From an uncultured Clostridia bacterium (GTDB lineage Bacteria; Bacillota; Clostridia; Christensenellales; Pumilibacteraceae), in the NCBI GenBank assembly GCA_947066105.1, contig CAMSYM010000002.1, positions 124,001 to 188,000 on the forward strand: 64,000 nt of DNA. The letters are read 5' to 3'. The notes under the pieces are model-generated. The model was not told where the DNA came from, did not search any database, and saw only the letters and a program-made list of their open reading frames with translations. Each line of letters opens with the position of its first letter. The first letter of the stretch is position 1. Positions 54,838-63,203 of the stretch are shown in pieces. A program made the position numbers and the translations under genes.

Positions 54838-54960
54838 CGAATTAAATTCGGAATTCGGAAGGCTGAATTCGGAATTAAGGACGATTAAGAATGCGTGATT
54901 GCGGTCGATCGATCGTTTGTCATTCCGAGCGAAGCGAGAAATTACAACATTATCAATAAC
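54838..54960. repeat. pur-operon intergenic repeat, copy 2
   Basis: Contains AATTCGGAATTCGGAA, GAATTAAGGACGATTAAG and GCGTGATTG in the order seen in copies 1 and 3. It continues into TGTCATTCCGAGCGAAGCGAG, a sequence related to one at about 8685-8722 on the other strand. Confidence 0.65.
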
Positions 54961-54987
54961 AAAATAAACCTTTGGAGATAAATAAAC

Positions 54988-56616
54988 ATGGCAGTAAAAG
55001 CAACGAAACGCGCTCTGGTGAGCGTAAGCGACAAGACGGGCATAATCGAGTTTTGCCAAAAACTGGAAAAGCTCGGTTACGAGATAGTGTCGACGGGCGG
55101 CACGCTGAAAACGCTTAAAGACAACGGAGTCAAGGCGATATCCATATCGGACGTCACCGGCTTTAAAGAGTGCTTGGACGGGCGCGTAAAAACGTTGCAC
55201 CCCGCCGTGCATGCGGGGCTTTTGGCGCGACGCGACGAAAAAGAACACATGGACAGCCTTAAAGAAATGGGCTACCGCACGATCGATCTTGTCGCGGTCA
55301 ATCTTTACCCGTTTAAGCAGACTATTCAAAAGCCGAACGTTACGCTCGAAGAGGCTATCGAAAACATCGATATCGGCGGACCTACCATGCTCCGCAGTGC
55401 GGCTAAGAATTACCGCGACGTGCTTGTCGTTTGCGAGCCTGCCGACTATGCCGAGGTGCTTGAACGCATAGAAAAAGGCACGGACGATCAAACGTTCCGT
55501 TTGAGCCTTTCGTACAAGGTCTACCGTCATACCGCGGCGTACGACTCGCTTATTTCGTCGTACATGCAAAGGCTGTTGGGTATTGAGTTCCCCGAACACA
55601 TAACGTTCGCATACGATAAGGCGCAGGACATGCGCTACGGCGAGAACCCGCAACAAACGGCTGTGTTTTATAAAGAACAGCTTCCGCGCGCGGGCGCGCT
55701 CACTTCCGCGGAACAGCTCTGGGGCAAGGAGCTTTCCTATAACAATATCAACGACGCAAACGGCGCGCTCGAACTTCTCAAAGAATTCGACGGCATTCCC
55801 GCCGTGGTCGCTTGCAAGCATGCCAATCCGTGCGGCGTCGGCACGGGAAAAAGCGTATACGAGGCGTATATGCGCGCGTACGAATCCGATCCCGTTTCGG
55901 TGTTCGGCGGCATACTCGCGATAAACGGCACGGTCGATGCTGCGACTGCGACCGAGATAAATAAGATCTTCATCGAGATCGTCATGGCGTCCGACTATAC
56001 GAAGGATGCGCTCGAAATACTCGAAAGCAAAAAGAATATACGGCTTTTGAAGATCGCCGACATCACGGCAAAGCGCGCGGACACCGCGTACGATATGAAA
56101 AAGGTGTACGGCGGTCTGCTCGTCCAACAGTACGACGAAACGCTTATAGCGGGCGAAGACATGAAATTGTTCTCGACCAAAGCGGAAGTGATAACAGGAC
56201 AAATGATCAACGGTAAGACCAAAGTTGTGTACTGTAACGGCGTGGTGACCGATCGCATGCCGACGAAGGAAGAGATCGATGCGCTCATGTTCAACTGGAA
56301 GGTCGTCAAGCACACCAAGTCCAACGCCATAGTGATAGGCAAACAGGGCAGGACGACGGGTATAGGTATGGGACAGACCAACCGTATTTGGGCGGCGAAA
56401 CAGGCGATCGAGCATGCGGCAGGCGAAGCGAAAGGTTCGGTCATGGCGAGCGATGCGTTTTTCCCGTTCGACGACGTTGTACACGAGGCGGTCAAGGCGG
56501 GCATTACCGCCATAATCCAGCCGGGCGGATCGTTGCGCGATGCGGATTCTGTCAAAGCCGCGAACGACGCGGGCATAGCTATGGTGTTCGTGGGCGACAG
56601 GCACTTTAAACATTAA
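54988..56616 (+). CDS. purH: Bifunctional AICAR transformylase/IMP cyclohydrolase
   Basis: PurH carries out the last two steps to IMP. The 542 residues comprise the IMP cyclohydrolase domain (about 1-200: ALVSVSDKTGIIEF, STGGT, RVKTLHPAVHAGLL) and the AICAR transformylase domain (RYGENPQQTA, CKHANPCG with the catalytic Lys-His, VMASDAFFPF, PGGSLRD). It ends in the normal VFVGDRHFKH. It is slightly longer than the usual 515. GGAGA lies before the ATG. Repeats fill the gaps on both sides. Confidence 0.96.
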   Translation: MAVKATKRALVSVSDKTGIIEFCQKLEKLGYEIVSTGGTLKTLKDNGVKAISISDVTGFKECLDGRVKTLHPAVHAGLLARRDEKEHMDSLKEMGYRTIDLVAVNLYPFKQTIQKPNVTLEEAIENIDIGGPTMLRSAAKNYRDVLVVCEPADYAEVLERIEKGTDDQTFRLSLSYKVYRHTAAYDSLISSYMQRLLGIEFPEHITFAYDKAQDMRYGENPQQTAVFYKEQLPRAGALTSAEQLWGKELSYNNINDANGALELLKEFDGIPAVVACKHANPCGVGTGKSVYEAYMRAYESDPVSVFGGILAINGTVDAATATEINKIFIEIVMASDYTKDALEILESKKNIRLLKIADITAKRADTAYDMKKVYGGLLVQQYDETLIAGEDMKLFSTKAEVITGQMINGKTKVVYCNGVVTDRMPTKEEIDALMFNWKVVKHTKSNAIVIGKQGRTTGIGMGQTNRIWAAKQAIEHAAGEAKGSVMASDAFFPFDDVVHEAVKAGITAIIQPGGSLRDADSVKAANDAGIAMVFVGDRHFKH

Positions 56617-56770
56617 ATTCGGAATTCGGAAAGCGGAATCGACCGTAATCAAGAATTAAGGACAATTAAGAATATGTAATTGATCGACCGCTTTGCGGCG
56701 ATTAAGAAAAGCGATCCCGATCACCGTTATCACATCTGTTCTTTTTGTCATGCTGGCGAAGGAAGATCTC
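56617..56770. repeat. pur-operon intergenic repeat, copy 3
   Basis: Contains AATTCGGAATTCGGAA, GAATTAAGGACAATTAAG, ATGTAATTG and the hairpin GACCGCTTTGCGG in the same order as copies 1 and 2, before the purD Shine-Dalgarno. Confidence 0.65.
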
Positions 56771-56794
56771 AACCTTATACATATCGGAGTTTAA

Positions 56795-58114
56795 ATGGAT
56801 AAAAAAATCATGCACGGCGCGCGCTATATCGATCTGCGCGAAGTAAAAGCGGACGGCGACGACATATTGATAGTCGGCGGCGGAGGCAGAGAGCATGCCA
56901 TTGTCAAAAAATTACGCGACGGCTCGGGCGTCGGCGAAATTTACGGCGCGCCCGGCAATGCCGGTATGGACGTGATCGAAACGGGTATCGGCGCTACCGA
57001 TATTGACGGCATATTGGATTTCGTGTCGACGCACGACAATATCAAGCTCACCGTAGTAGCGCCCGACGATCCGCTTTCCATGGGGCTTGTCGACAAGCTC
57101 GTTGCGGCAGGCTTTCGCGCGTTCGGACCGACCAAAGCGGCGGCAAAGCTCGAATGGTCCAAAGCGTACGCCAAGGCGTTCATGAAAAAATACGGCATTC
57201 CCACCGCCGATTACGGCGCGTTTACCGACATCGCGCAAGCCAAGGCTTTTGCGGAAAACAGCGAAATGCCCGTTGTGGTAAAGGCGGACGGGCTGGCGCT
57301 CGGCAAGGGCGTTATCATATGCAATACAAAGGCGGAAGCATTCGCCGCTATCGACGAGATAATGCAGGATAAAAAGTTCGGCGCGGCGGGCAACGAGGTT
57401 GTCATCGAGCAATTTTTGACGGGCTACGAAGTGTCGTTGCTGGCGTTTGTCGACGGTAAGAATTATAAACTGATGCCTACGTCGTGCGATCATAAGCGTG
57501 CGCTCGACGGCGACAAAGGGCTTAATACCGGCGGCATGGGCGCGTATTCGCCGTGTCCCGCGTTTACCGAAAGCTTGCTCGAAACGACGGTAAAGACCAT
57601 AGTCGAGCCTACCGTCGACGGTATGATACGCGAAGGCGCGCCGTTCAAGGGCGTGCTGTACTTCGGGCTTATGGTGGACGGCGAAACGCCGCGAGTACTC
57701 GAATACAACGCGCGGTTCGGCGATCCCGAAACGCAAAGCGTTCTGCCGTTGTTGCGTACGGACTTGTACCGAATATTCAATGCGACGATAGACGGCACGC
57801 TGGACAATATCGATATAGAGTGGTCCGACAAGAAGTCGATCAACGTAGTGCTTGCGAGCGGTGGATATCCGCTCGGCTATAAAAAGGGCTGTGAAATTAC
57901 GGGACTCGACAAGCTCGACAATTCGGTCGACGTATACTTTGCGGGCGTTACGCGCGGCGAAAACGGGTTTAAAACAAACGGCGGACGCGTATTGTGCGTT
58001 CATTCCATGGCGGACACGTTCGCGCAGGCTAAAAAGCAAGCGTACGATAATATCGCCAAGATCGAATTCGACGACTGCTTTTACCGCAAGGACATCGGCA
58101 AGAATTTAAATTAA
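56795..58114 (+). CDS. purD: Phosphoribosylamine-glycine ligase (GAR synthetase)
   Basis: PurD joins glycine to phosphoribosylamine with ATP. The 439-residue ATP-grasp protein has ILIVGGGGREHAI, VVKADGLALGKGVIIC, GGMGAYSPCP and YNARFGDPETQ. The family usually begins at the VGGGGREHA strand; here some 22 residues precede it (MDKKIMHGARYIDLREVKAD). CGGAG before the ATG at 56795 supports this longer start. It stands 33 bases before purL. Confidence 0.94.
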   Translation: MDKKIMHGARYIDLREVKADGDDILIVGGGGREHAIVKKLRDGSGVGEIYGAPGNAGMDVIETGIGATDIDGILDFVSTHDNIKLTVVAPDDPLSMGLVDKLVAAGFRAFGPTKAAAKLEWSKAYAKAFMKKYGIPTADYGAFTDIAQAKAFAENSEMPVVVKADGLALGKGVIICNTKAEAFAAIDEIMQDKKFGAAGNEVVIEQFLTGYEVSLLAFVDGKNYKLMPTSCDHKRALDGDKGLNTGGMGAYSPCPAFTESLLETTVKTIVEPTVDGMIREGAPFKGVLYFGLMVDGETPRVLEYNARFGDPETQSVLPLLRTDLYRIFNATIDGTLDNIDIEWSDKKSINVVLASGGYPLGYKKGCEITGLDKLDNSVDVYFAGVTRGENGFKTNGGRVLCVHSMADTFAQAKKQAYDNIAKIEFDDCFYRKDIGKNLN

Positions 58115-58147
58115 CTAACATTGTAAATATAAGAATAAGGGTTTATC

Positions 58148-61100
58148 ATGATTAAACGTATTTATACAGAAAGACAAGCAAGCAACAAGGCGCTCATGAG
58201 CGATCTTGCCGAAACGCTGGGAATAACGGCGGCGGCGCGTATGTTCATACGCTACGACGTGGAAGGGCTTACCGACGAGCAGTTCGCGTCGGCGGTACCC
58301 GTTGTATTTTCCACGCCCGCGACCGATACGGTATACGACGAAAGCTTGCCGAAAGTCAAGGGCGAGCTGTTCGCTACCGAATATTTGCCGGGGCAATTCG
58401 ATCAGCGCGCGGACTCCGCGAGCAGTTGCGTACAGCTGTTGCTCGGATGCGCGCGTCCGCAGGTGCGATGCGCGTGCGTGTACGCGATAGACGCGAGCGA
58501 AAAACAGCTCGACGCTATAAAGGCGTATCTCGTCAATCCCGTGGAGAGCAGGCTCGCGTCGCCGGACAAGCCTACAACGCTCGAACAAAAGATCGCGCCG
58601 CCCGAACCTGCGCGCACGGTCGACGGGTTTACGCAAAAGAACGCGTTGACGCTCGGACTTTTTTATAAAGAACAGGGCTTTGCGATGAGCCTTGACGATC
58701 TGGAATTCGTGCGGCAGTATTTCAAGGGCTTGCACCGCGATCCGACGTACACCGAGCTTAAAGTAATAGATACGTATTGGTCGGATCATTGCCGTCACAC
58801 CACGTTTTTGACGGCGCTCAAAACAAAGATAAAGTCCGACAACCCGCATATCGAAAAAGCGTATGCCGATTATTCGGCTATGTTCGACGAGCTTTATGCG
58901 GGACGCGACGACAAATATCACTCGCTCATGGACGTGGCGACCATCGGCGCGAAGCTTTTGAAAAAGCAGGGGCGCGCGGACGACGTCGACGTTTCGCTGG
59001 AGATAAACGCTTGTACGATCAAGCAGGACGTAGTCATGAAGGACGGGTCGGTCGAGCCGTGGTACGTGCTGTTTAAAAACGAAACGCACAACCACCCGAC
59101 GGAAATAGAACCGTTCGGCGGCGCGGCTACCTGTTTGGGCGGCGCGATCCGCGATCCGCTTTCGGGCAGAGCGTACGTTTATCAAGCCATGCGCATAACG
59201 GGCGCGGCGGATATCAACGCGCCGTTCGATAAAACGCTCGCGGGAAAGCTTCCGCAACGCGTCATCAGCAAGCGCGCGGCAAAGGGTTATTCTTCGTACG
59301 GCAACCAGATCGGTCTGGCGACGGGCGAGGTGCGCGAATACTATCACGACGGTTACGCCGCCAAACGTTTGGAAACGGGGTTTGTCGTCGGCGCTACGCC
59401 CGCGGCTAACGTCGTGCGCGAAGTGCCGCAGGCGGGCGATATCGTCGTGCTTATCGGCGGCGAAACGGGCAGAGATGGATGCGGCGGCGCGACGGGGTCG
59501 AGCAAACCGCACGACGCGCATTCCATAGAAACGTGCGGCGCGGAAGTGCAAAAGGGCAACGCGCCTATCGAGAGAAAGCTTCAAAGATTGATGAAAAACG
59601 GCGAGTTTACGCGGCTCATCAAGCGTTGCAACGACTTCGGCGCGGGCGGCGTGGCGGTCGCCGTCGGCGAGCTTGCGCCCGGACTCGATATCGAGCTTGA
59701 CAAAGTTCCCAAAAAGTATGCGGGATTGTCGGCTACCGAAATAGCCATCTCGGAAAGTCAAGAGCGCATGGCGGTCGTCATAGCCGCAAAAGACATAGAT
59801 AAATTCACCGCATTGTGTCACGAGGAAAACGTCGACGCTACGGTGATAGCCAAGGTGACGGATACCGACCGTATGCGCATGTATTCGGGCGGCAAGCTCA
59901 TAGTCGATCTCGAACGCGAATTTTTGGATACCAACGGCGTGCGTCAGGACGCGACCGCGCTTATAAAAGATCCAAAGCCCGAATATTTCGGCAGTCTTAG
60001 CGACAAGCGCGCCGCACTGTACGAAAAGGGCGACTATACCGCGCTTATGAGCGATATACTTTCCGATTATAACGTTTGCTCGCAAAAAGGCTTGGGCGAA
60101 ACGTTCGATTCTACGGTAACGGGCGGCAGCGTGTTTATGCCGTTCGGCGGAAAAAATCAGTTGACTCCGACCGAAGTAATGGCGGCAAAGCTCCCCGCGG
60201 ACACCGATTTTTGTACGGTTTGCGCGCACGGGCTGTCCGCCGTATTGCCCGAATCGCCGTTTGCGGGCGGCATGTATTCGGTCATCCTTGCCGTGGAAAA
60301 GCTCGCGGCGGCGGGCGTGCGGCTCGACCGCATTTACCTTACGATGCAGGAATTTTTCGCGCGCTGTACCGATTCCGAAAAATGGGGCGCGCCCATGTCC
60401 GCGCTTCTCGGCGCGCTCACGGCGCAGGTCAAGCTCGGACGTGCGGCGATAGGTGGCAAGGATTCGATGTCGGGCACGTTCGAAAAAATATCCGTGCCGC
60501 CCACTTTGATAGCGTTCGGTTGCGGTGTGGCGGACAGCGCGGTAGTTATCGACAACACGTTCAAAACGGGCGGCGAGCGCGTGTACAGATACAGCCTTAA
60601 ACGCGACGAGTACGGCATGCCCGATTTTGAAAATCTTGTCGGATTTTTGACGCTGTTGGCCGACGAGATAGGCAGACAGAACGTTACCGCGGCGGCGGTC
60701 GTCGAGCGCGGCGGCGCGGCGGCAACGGCGCTCAAATCGTGTTTCGGCAACGGCTTGGGTTTTGCGTTCACGTCAGCCGACAGGAATTTGTTTGAAGAAA
60801 GCGAAGGCGATATAATTTTTTCGGCGCGCGCGTGCGACGATTTTTTCGGATACGATCTCGACCTTTTGGGCTTGACTACTAACGACGGAAAAGTGCTGTT
60901 CGGCGCAAACGTGACCCGCACCGCAGACGATACCGATATAGTGTTCGACGGTAAAGCGGCGGACGAAAAACGGTTGCTCGACAGCTTTACCGGCACTTTC
61001 GAGAGCGTGTATCCGACGACTGCGGCGGCGGACGGCGACGTTGCCGACGTTAATTATTCGGGCGAGGGCGAAAAGCGCGTTCGCATCAAGCACGGCGGAA

Positions 61101-61906
61101 AAGCAAAGGTGTTTATCCCCGTGTTCCCCGGAACGAACTGCGAAGTCGAAACTGCGAAACAGTTTAAAGAAGCGGGCGCGGAGCCGCAGATATTCGTCGT
61201 TAAAAACCGTACTCCGCAGGAAGTGACCGAATGCGTGCGGGCGATGGCAAAGGCGATAGGCGATAGCAAAATATTGGCTATCCCCGGCGGTTTTTCGGGC
61301 GGCGACGAACCCGACGGAAGCGCAAAGCTCATAGCGGCTTTTCTGTCCAATCCCGAAATCGCCGAAGCCGTGGAAACCATGCTGTATAAACGCGACGGGC
61401 TTGCGATAGGCATATGCAACGGATTTCAGGCGCTCGTCAAGCTCGGACTGTTGCCGTACGGACATATAGTCACACCGTCGAAAGCCGATCCCGTACTTAC
61501 ATTCAACAATATCGGACGGCACGTGTCGACGCTCGTCGACATTCGCGTAAGCTCGACGTTCAGTCCGTGGCTCTCGCACTTGAAGGTCGGCGACGTTTAT
61601 CAAGTTCCGGTATCGCACGGCGAAGGTAAATTCGTTGCGGATGACTCTACGCTCGAAAAGCTCATTGCCTGCGGACAAATAGCTACGCAGTATTGCGACG
61701 GCGCGGGGCATGCGACAATGCAAAGCCCGTTCAATCCCAACGGCTCGACGCTTGCCATCGAGGGCATAGTAAGCCCCGACGGCAGGGTGTTCGGCAAGAT
61801 GGGACACAGCGAGCGCGTGGGTGAGTTCTTGCTCAAAAACGTGGCTGAGTGCTACGCCAAGACCGATATGGGCTTGTTTAAAGCGGGCGTCGGATACTTC
61901 AAGTAG
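58148..61906 (+). CDS. purL: Phosphoribosylformylglycinamidine synthase, single-chain type
   Basis: This 1252-residue enzyme makes FGAM from FGAR, glutamine and ATP. Synthetase and glutaminase are fused in one chain, whereas Bacillus-type systems split them into PurS, PurL and PurQ. The N-terminal PurS-like region is followed by synthetase blocks DTYWSDHCRHTTF (about 210), NETHNHPTEIEPFGGA (about 315) and GAGGVAVAVGEL (about 500). The C-terminal glutamine amidotransferase (about 990-1252) has VFPGTNCE, AIPGGFSGGDE, the nucleophile in GICNGFQ and SHGEGKFV. It is the last pur gene; a terminator at 61952 follows. Confidence 0.95.
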   Translation: MIKRIYTERQASNKALMSDLAETLGITAAARMFIRYDVEGLTDEQFASAVPVVFSTPATDTVYDESLPKVKGELFATEYLPGQFDQRADSASSCVQLLLGCARPQVRCACVYAIDASEKQLDAIKAYLVNPVESRLASPDKPTTLEQKIAPPEPARTVDGFTQKNALTLGLFYKEQGFAMSLDDLEFVRQYFKGLHRDPTYTELKVIDTYWSDHCRHTTFLTALKTKIKSDNPHIEKAYADYSAMFDELYAGRDDKYHSLMDVATIGAKLLKKQGRADDVDVSLEINACTIKQDVVMKDGSVEPWYVLFKNETHNHPTEIEPFGGAATCLGGAIRDPLSGRAYVYQAMRITGAADINAPFDKTLAGKLPQRVISKRAAKGYSSYGNQIGLATGEVREYYHDGYAAKRLETGFVVGATPAANVVREVPQAGDIVVLIGGETGRDGCGGATGSSKPHDAHSIETCGAEVQKGNAPIERKLQRLMKNGEFTRLIKRCNDFGAGGVAVAVGELAPGLDIELDKVPKKYAGLSATEIAISESQERMAVVIAAKDIDKFTALCHEENVDATVIAKVTDTDRMRMYSGGKLIVDLEREFLDTNGVRQDATALIKDPKPEYFGSLSDKRAALYEKGDYTALMSDILSDYNVCSQKGLGETFDSTVTGGSVFMPFGGKNQLTPTEVMAAKLPADTDFCTVCAHGLSAVLPESPFAGGMYSVILAVEKLAAAGVRLDRIYLTMQEFFARCTDSEKWGAPMSALLGALTAQVKLGRAAIGGKDSMSGTFEKISVPPTLIAFGCGVADSAVVIDNTFKTGGERVYRYSLKRDEYGMPDFENLVGFLTLLADEIGRQNVTAAAVVERGGAAATALKSCFGNGLGFAFTSADRNLFEESEGDIIFSARACDDFFGYDLDLLGLTTNDGKVLFGANVTRTADDTDIVFDGKAADEKRLLDSFTGTFESVYPTTAAADGDVADVNYSGEGEKRVRIKHGGKAKVFIPVFPGTNCEVETAKQFKEAGAEPQIFVVKNRTPQEVTECVRAMAKAIGDSKILAIPGGFSGGDEPDGSAKLIAAFLSNPEIAEAVETMLYKRDGLAIGICNGFQALVKLGLLPYGHIVTPSKADPVLTFNNIGRHVSTLVDIRVSSTFSPWLSHLKVGDVYQVPVSHGEGKFVADDSTLEKLIACGQIATQYCDGAGHATMQSPFNPNGSTLAIEGIVSPDGRVFGKMGHSERVGEFLLKNVAECYAKTDMGLFKAGVGYFK

Positions 61907-61951
61907 TTTTACGGTCGACAGTCATAAAAAATTATTGTAGTTCCCAATACG

Positions 61952-61979
61952 ACCGCCCGCTTGACAATCGGGCGGTTTT
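61952..61979 (+). terminator. purL terminator whose loop carries the next promoter's -35 box
   Basis: ACCGCCCG (61952-61959) and CGGGCGGT (61969-61976) form an 8-bp GC-rich stem with TTTT at the end. The loop (61960-61968) contains TTGACA. Confidence 0.8.
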
Positions 61980-61989
61980 GCTTTATAAT
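61961..61989 (+). promoter_or_regulatory. Promoter of the 201-residue membrane protein, predicting a leaderless mRNA
   Basis: TTGACA (61961-61966) and TATAAT (61984-61989), 17 bases apart: a full consensus promoter. Seven bases separate the -10 from the ATG at 61997. Confidence 0.8.
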
Positions 61990-61996
61990 GTGGAGT

Positions 61997-62602
61997 ATGG
62001 TCGGCTATTGGATAACCGTGATCATCACGGCAATAATATCGTGCGCGACGGCGGCTGTACTTATCGAAAAATCGGTAAAGCTGATAAAGCGTCAGGTCGA
62101 ATTGTATCATTCGATCGTTTTGGTCGAACTCAAAACTCGTAAGCTGATATATTGGATATTCGCGGTAGTCGTAGGCTTTTTGATATTTTACACCGTCATG
62201 CAAATGGCGGACGCGCATTCGCCGAGCGTGGAGGAGTTCGATAAACTGTTCGGCGTCGGGCGGTTGGCTACGAATATCGCGTTGATGTTCGTATTGATTG
62301 TCATGATCGCGGCGGAGTTGTTCATGATAATGCTCGGCATCAGCCGTAATGCGGTCGTCGATAAGGGCGTATATACTAATTTCGATATGCTCGATTGGCA
62401 TTACGTTCGCGATTATATAATCGACGAAGAGCGCGGAACATTGATGCTTTCGGCGGACAAAAACACGTTTTCTACTTTGCGCAATCTTACTACGCCTTTC
62501 CGTGTGGCGAAGACGGATATACAAAAACTCAAATTCATCCTCAATAAAAACAAGAACAAATTTTCGGATTTCGATCTGCCGATAGACGCCGACGAAACGT
62601 AA
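61997..62602 (+). CDS. Integral membrane protein of unknown function
   Basis: With the start at ATG 61997 the protein has 201 residues and three hydrophobic segments (about 5-26, 52-70 and 90-112). A soluble C-terminal half follows with strands such as RDYIIDEERGTLMLSADKN and a lysine-rich FILNKNKNKFSDFD. No family is recognised with confidence; the C-terminal part is somewhat like small domains found after membrane helices in Firmicutes proteins of unknown function. An upstream ATG at 61961 lies on the promoter and is rejected. The mRNA is predicted to be leaderless. Confidence 0.65.
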   Translation: MVGYWITVIITAIISCATAAVLIEKSVKLIKRQVELYHSIVLVELKTRKLIYWIFAVVVGFLIFYTVMQMADAHSPSVEEFDKLFGVGRLATNIALMFVLIVMIAAELFMIMLGISRNAVVDKGVYTNFDMLDWHYVRDYIIDEERGTLMLSADKNTFSTLRNLTTPFRVAKTDIQKLKFILNKNKNKFSDFDLPIDADET

Positions 62603-62651
62603 AATTTTGTTTGGACGTATAATTTCTTTACGGTAAGTGTAAATATTAATT

Positions 62652-63170
62652 ATGGCTAAAACTTTGGAACAGATCATAGACGAGTCGGTCGTGCCGGATA
62701 TGGAATGCGCGCCCAAGGGCATGGACGGTCCGGGGCGGCGCGCATCGACCGTTACCGTCGATCAAATACCCGAAGTGGTCTTGCCCAAGACCAAAGCGGA
62801 AGTTTACCGTGAAGCAAAAGGCAGGCTCACGCAAAAGACCAAGGCGGTGTCCAAGCGCGAGACCGACAAGCGCAAAACATCTACTGCGCGCGGCGACAAA
62901 CGCGCCAAGGTGAAAACCGTCGAGCTGGAAATAGCCGCCGTTACCGAGACCGTCGGGCAGGCGGAGAGCGAAAAGATAAAGTATCGAAAAAACAGCCTTA
63001 AAAATCCCGACGTCGAACCCGTGTGGGTGGGCAGTCCCGATGAGATCGTGCCGTTCGCCTGGCGTTTTCCGCTTTTGCCCGATCTGAAACGTCCGAGCAA
63101 GTTTTACCGTCAAGCGGTAGTCAAAGCGGATAAAAGCTTGTTTTTGCCCGCGCCGCGCGACAAGAATTGA
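62652..63170 (+). CDS. Basic protein of unknown function
   Basis: The 172-residue protein begins MAKTLEQIIDESVVPDMECAP and is rich in Lys, Arg, Thr and Glu in the middle (about 45-110), probably extended or coiled. The C-terminal part has the pattern EPVWVGSPDEIVPFAWRFPLLPD. No signal peptide, membrane helix or known motif was found. It lies 49 bases after the membrane protein gene and 33 before the MscS-type gene and may be co-transcribed. The Shine-Dalgarno is weak. Confidence 0.5.
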   Translation: MAKTLEQIIDESVVPDMECAPKGMDGPGRRASTVTVDQIPEVVLPKTKAEVYREAKGRLTQKTKAVSKRETDKRKTSTARGDKRAKVKTVELEIAAVTETVGQAESEKIKYRKNSLKNPDVEPVWVGSPDEIVPFAWRFPLLPDLKRPSKFYRQAVVKADKSLFLPAPRDKN

Positions 63171-63203
63171 ATGCGTATTAAGTACTTAGGATAAGGTGTA
63201 CCG

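Noticed and set aside
54802..56652. A 616-codon open frame on the minus strand opposite purH
   Set aside because: Antisense shadow of purH with arbitrary composition.
58115..60229. A 704-codon open frame on the minus strand opposite purL
   Set aside because: Antisense shadow; the plus-strand purL is unambiguous over the same region.
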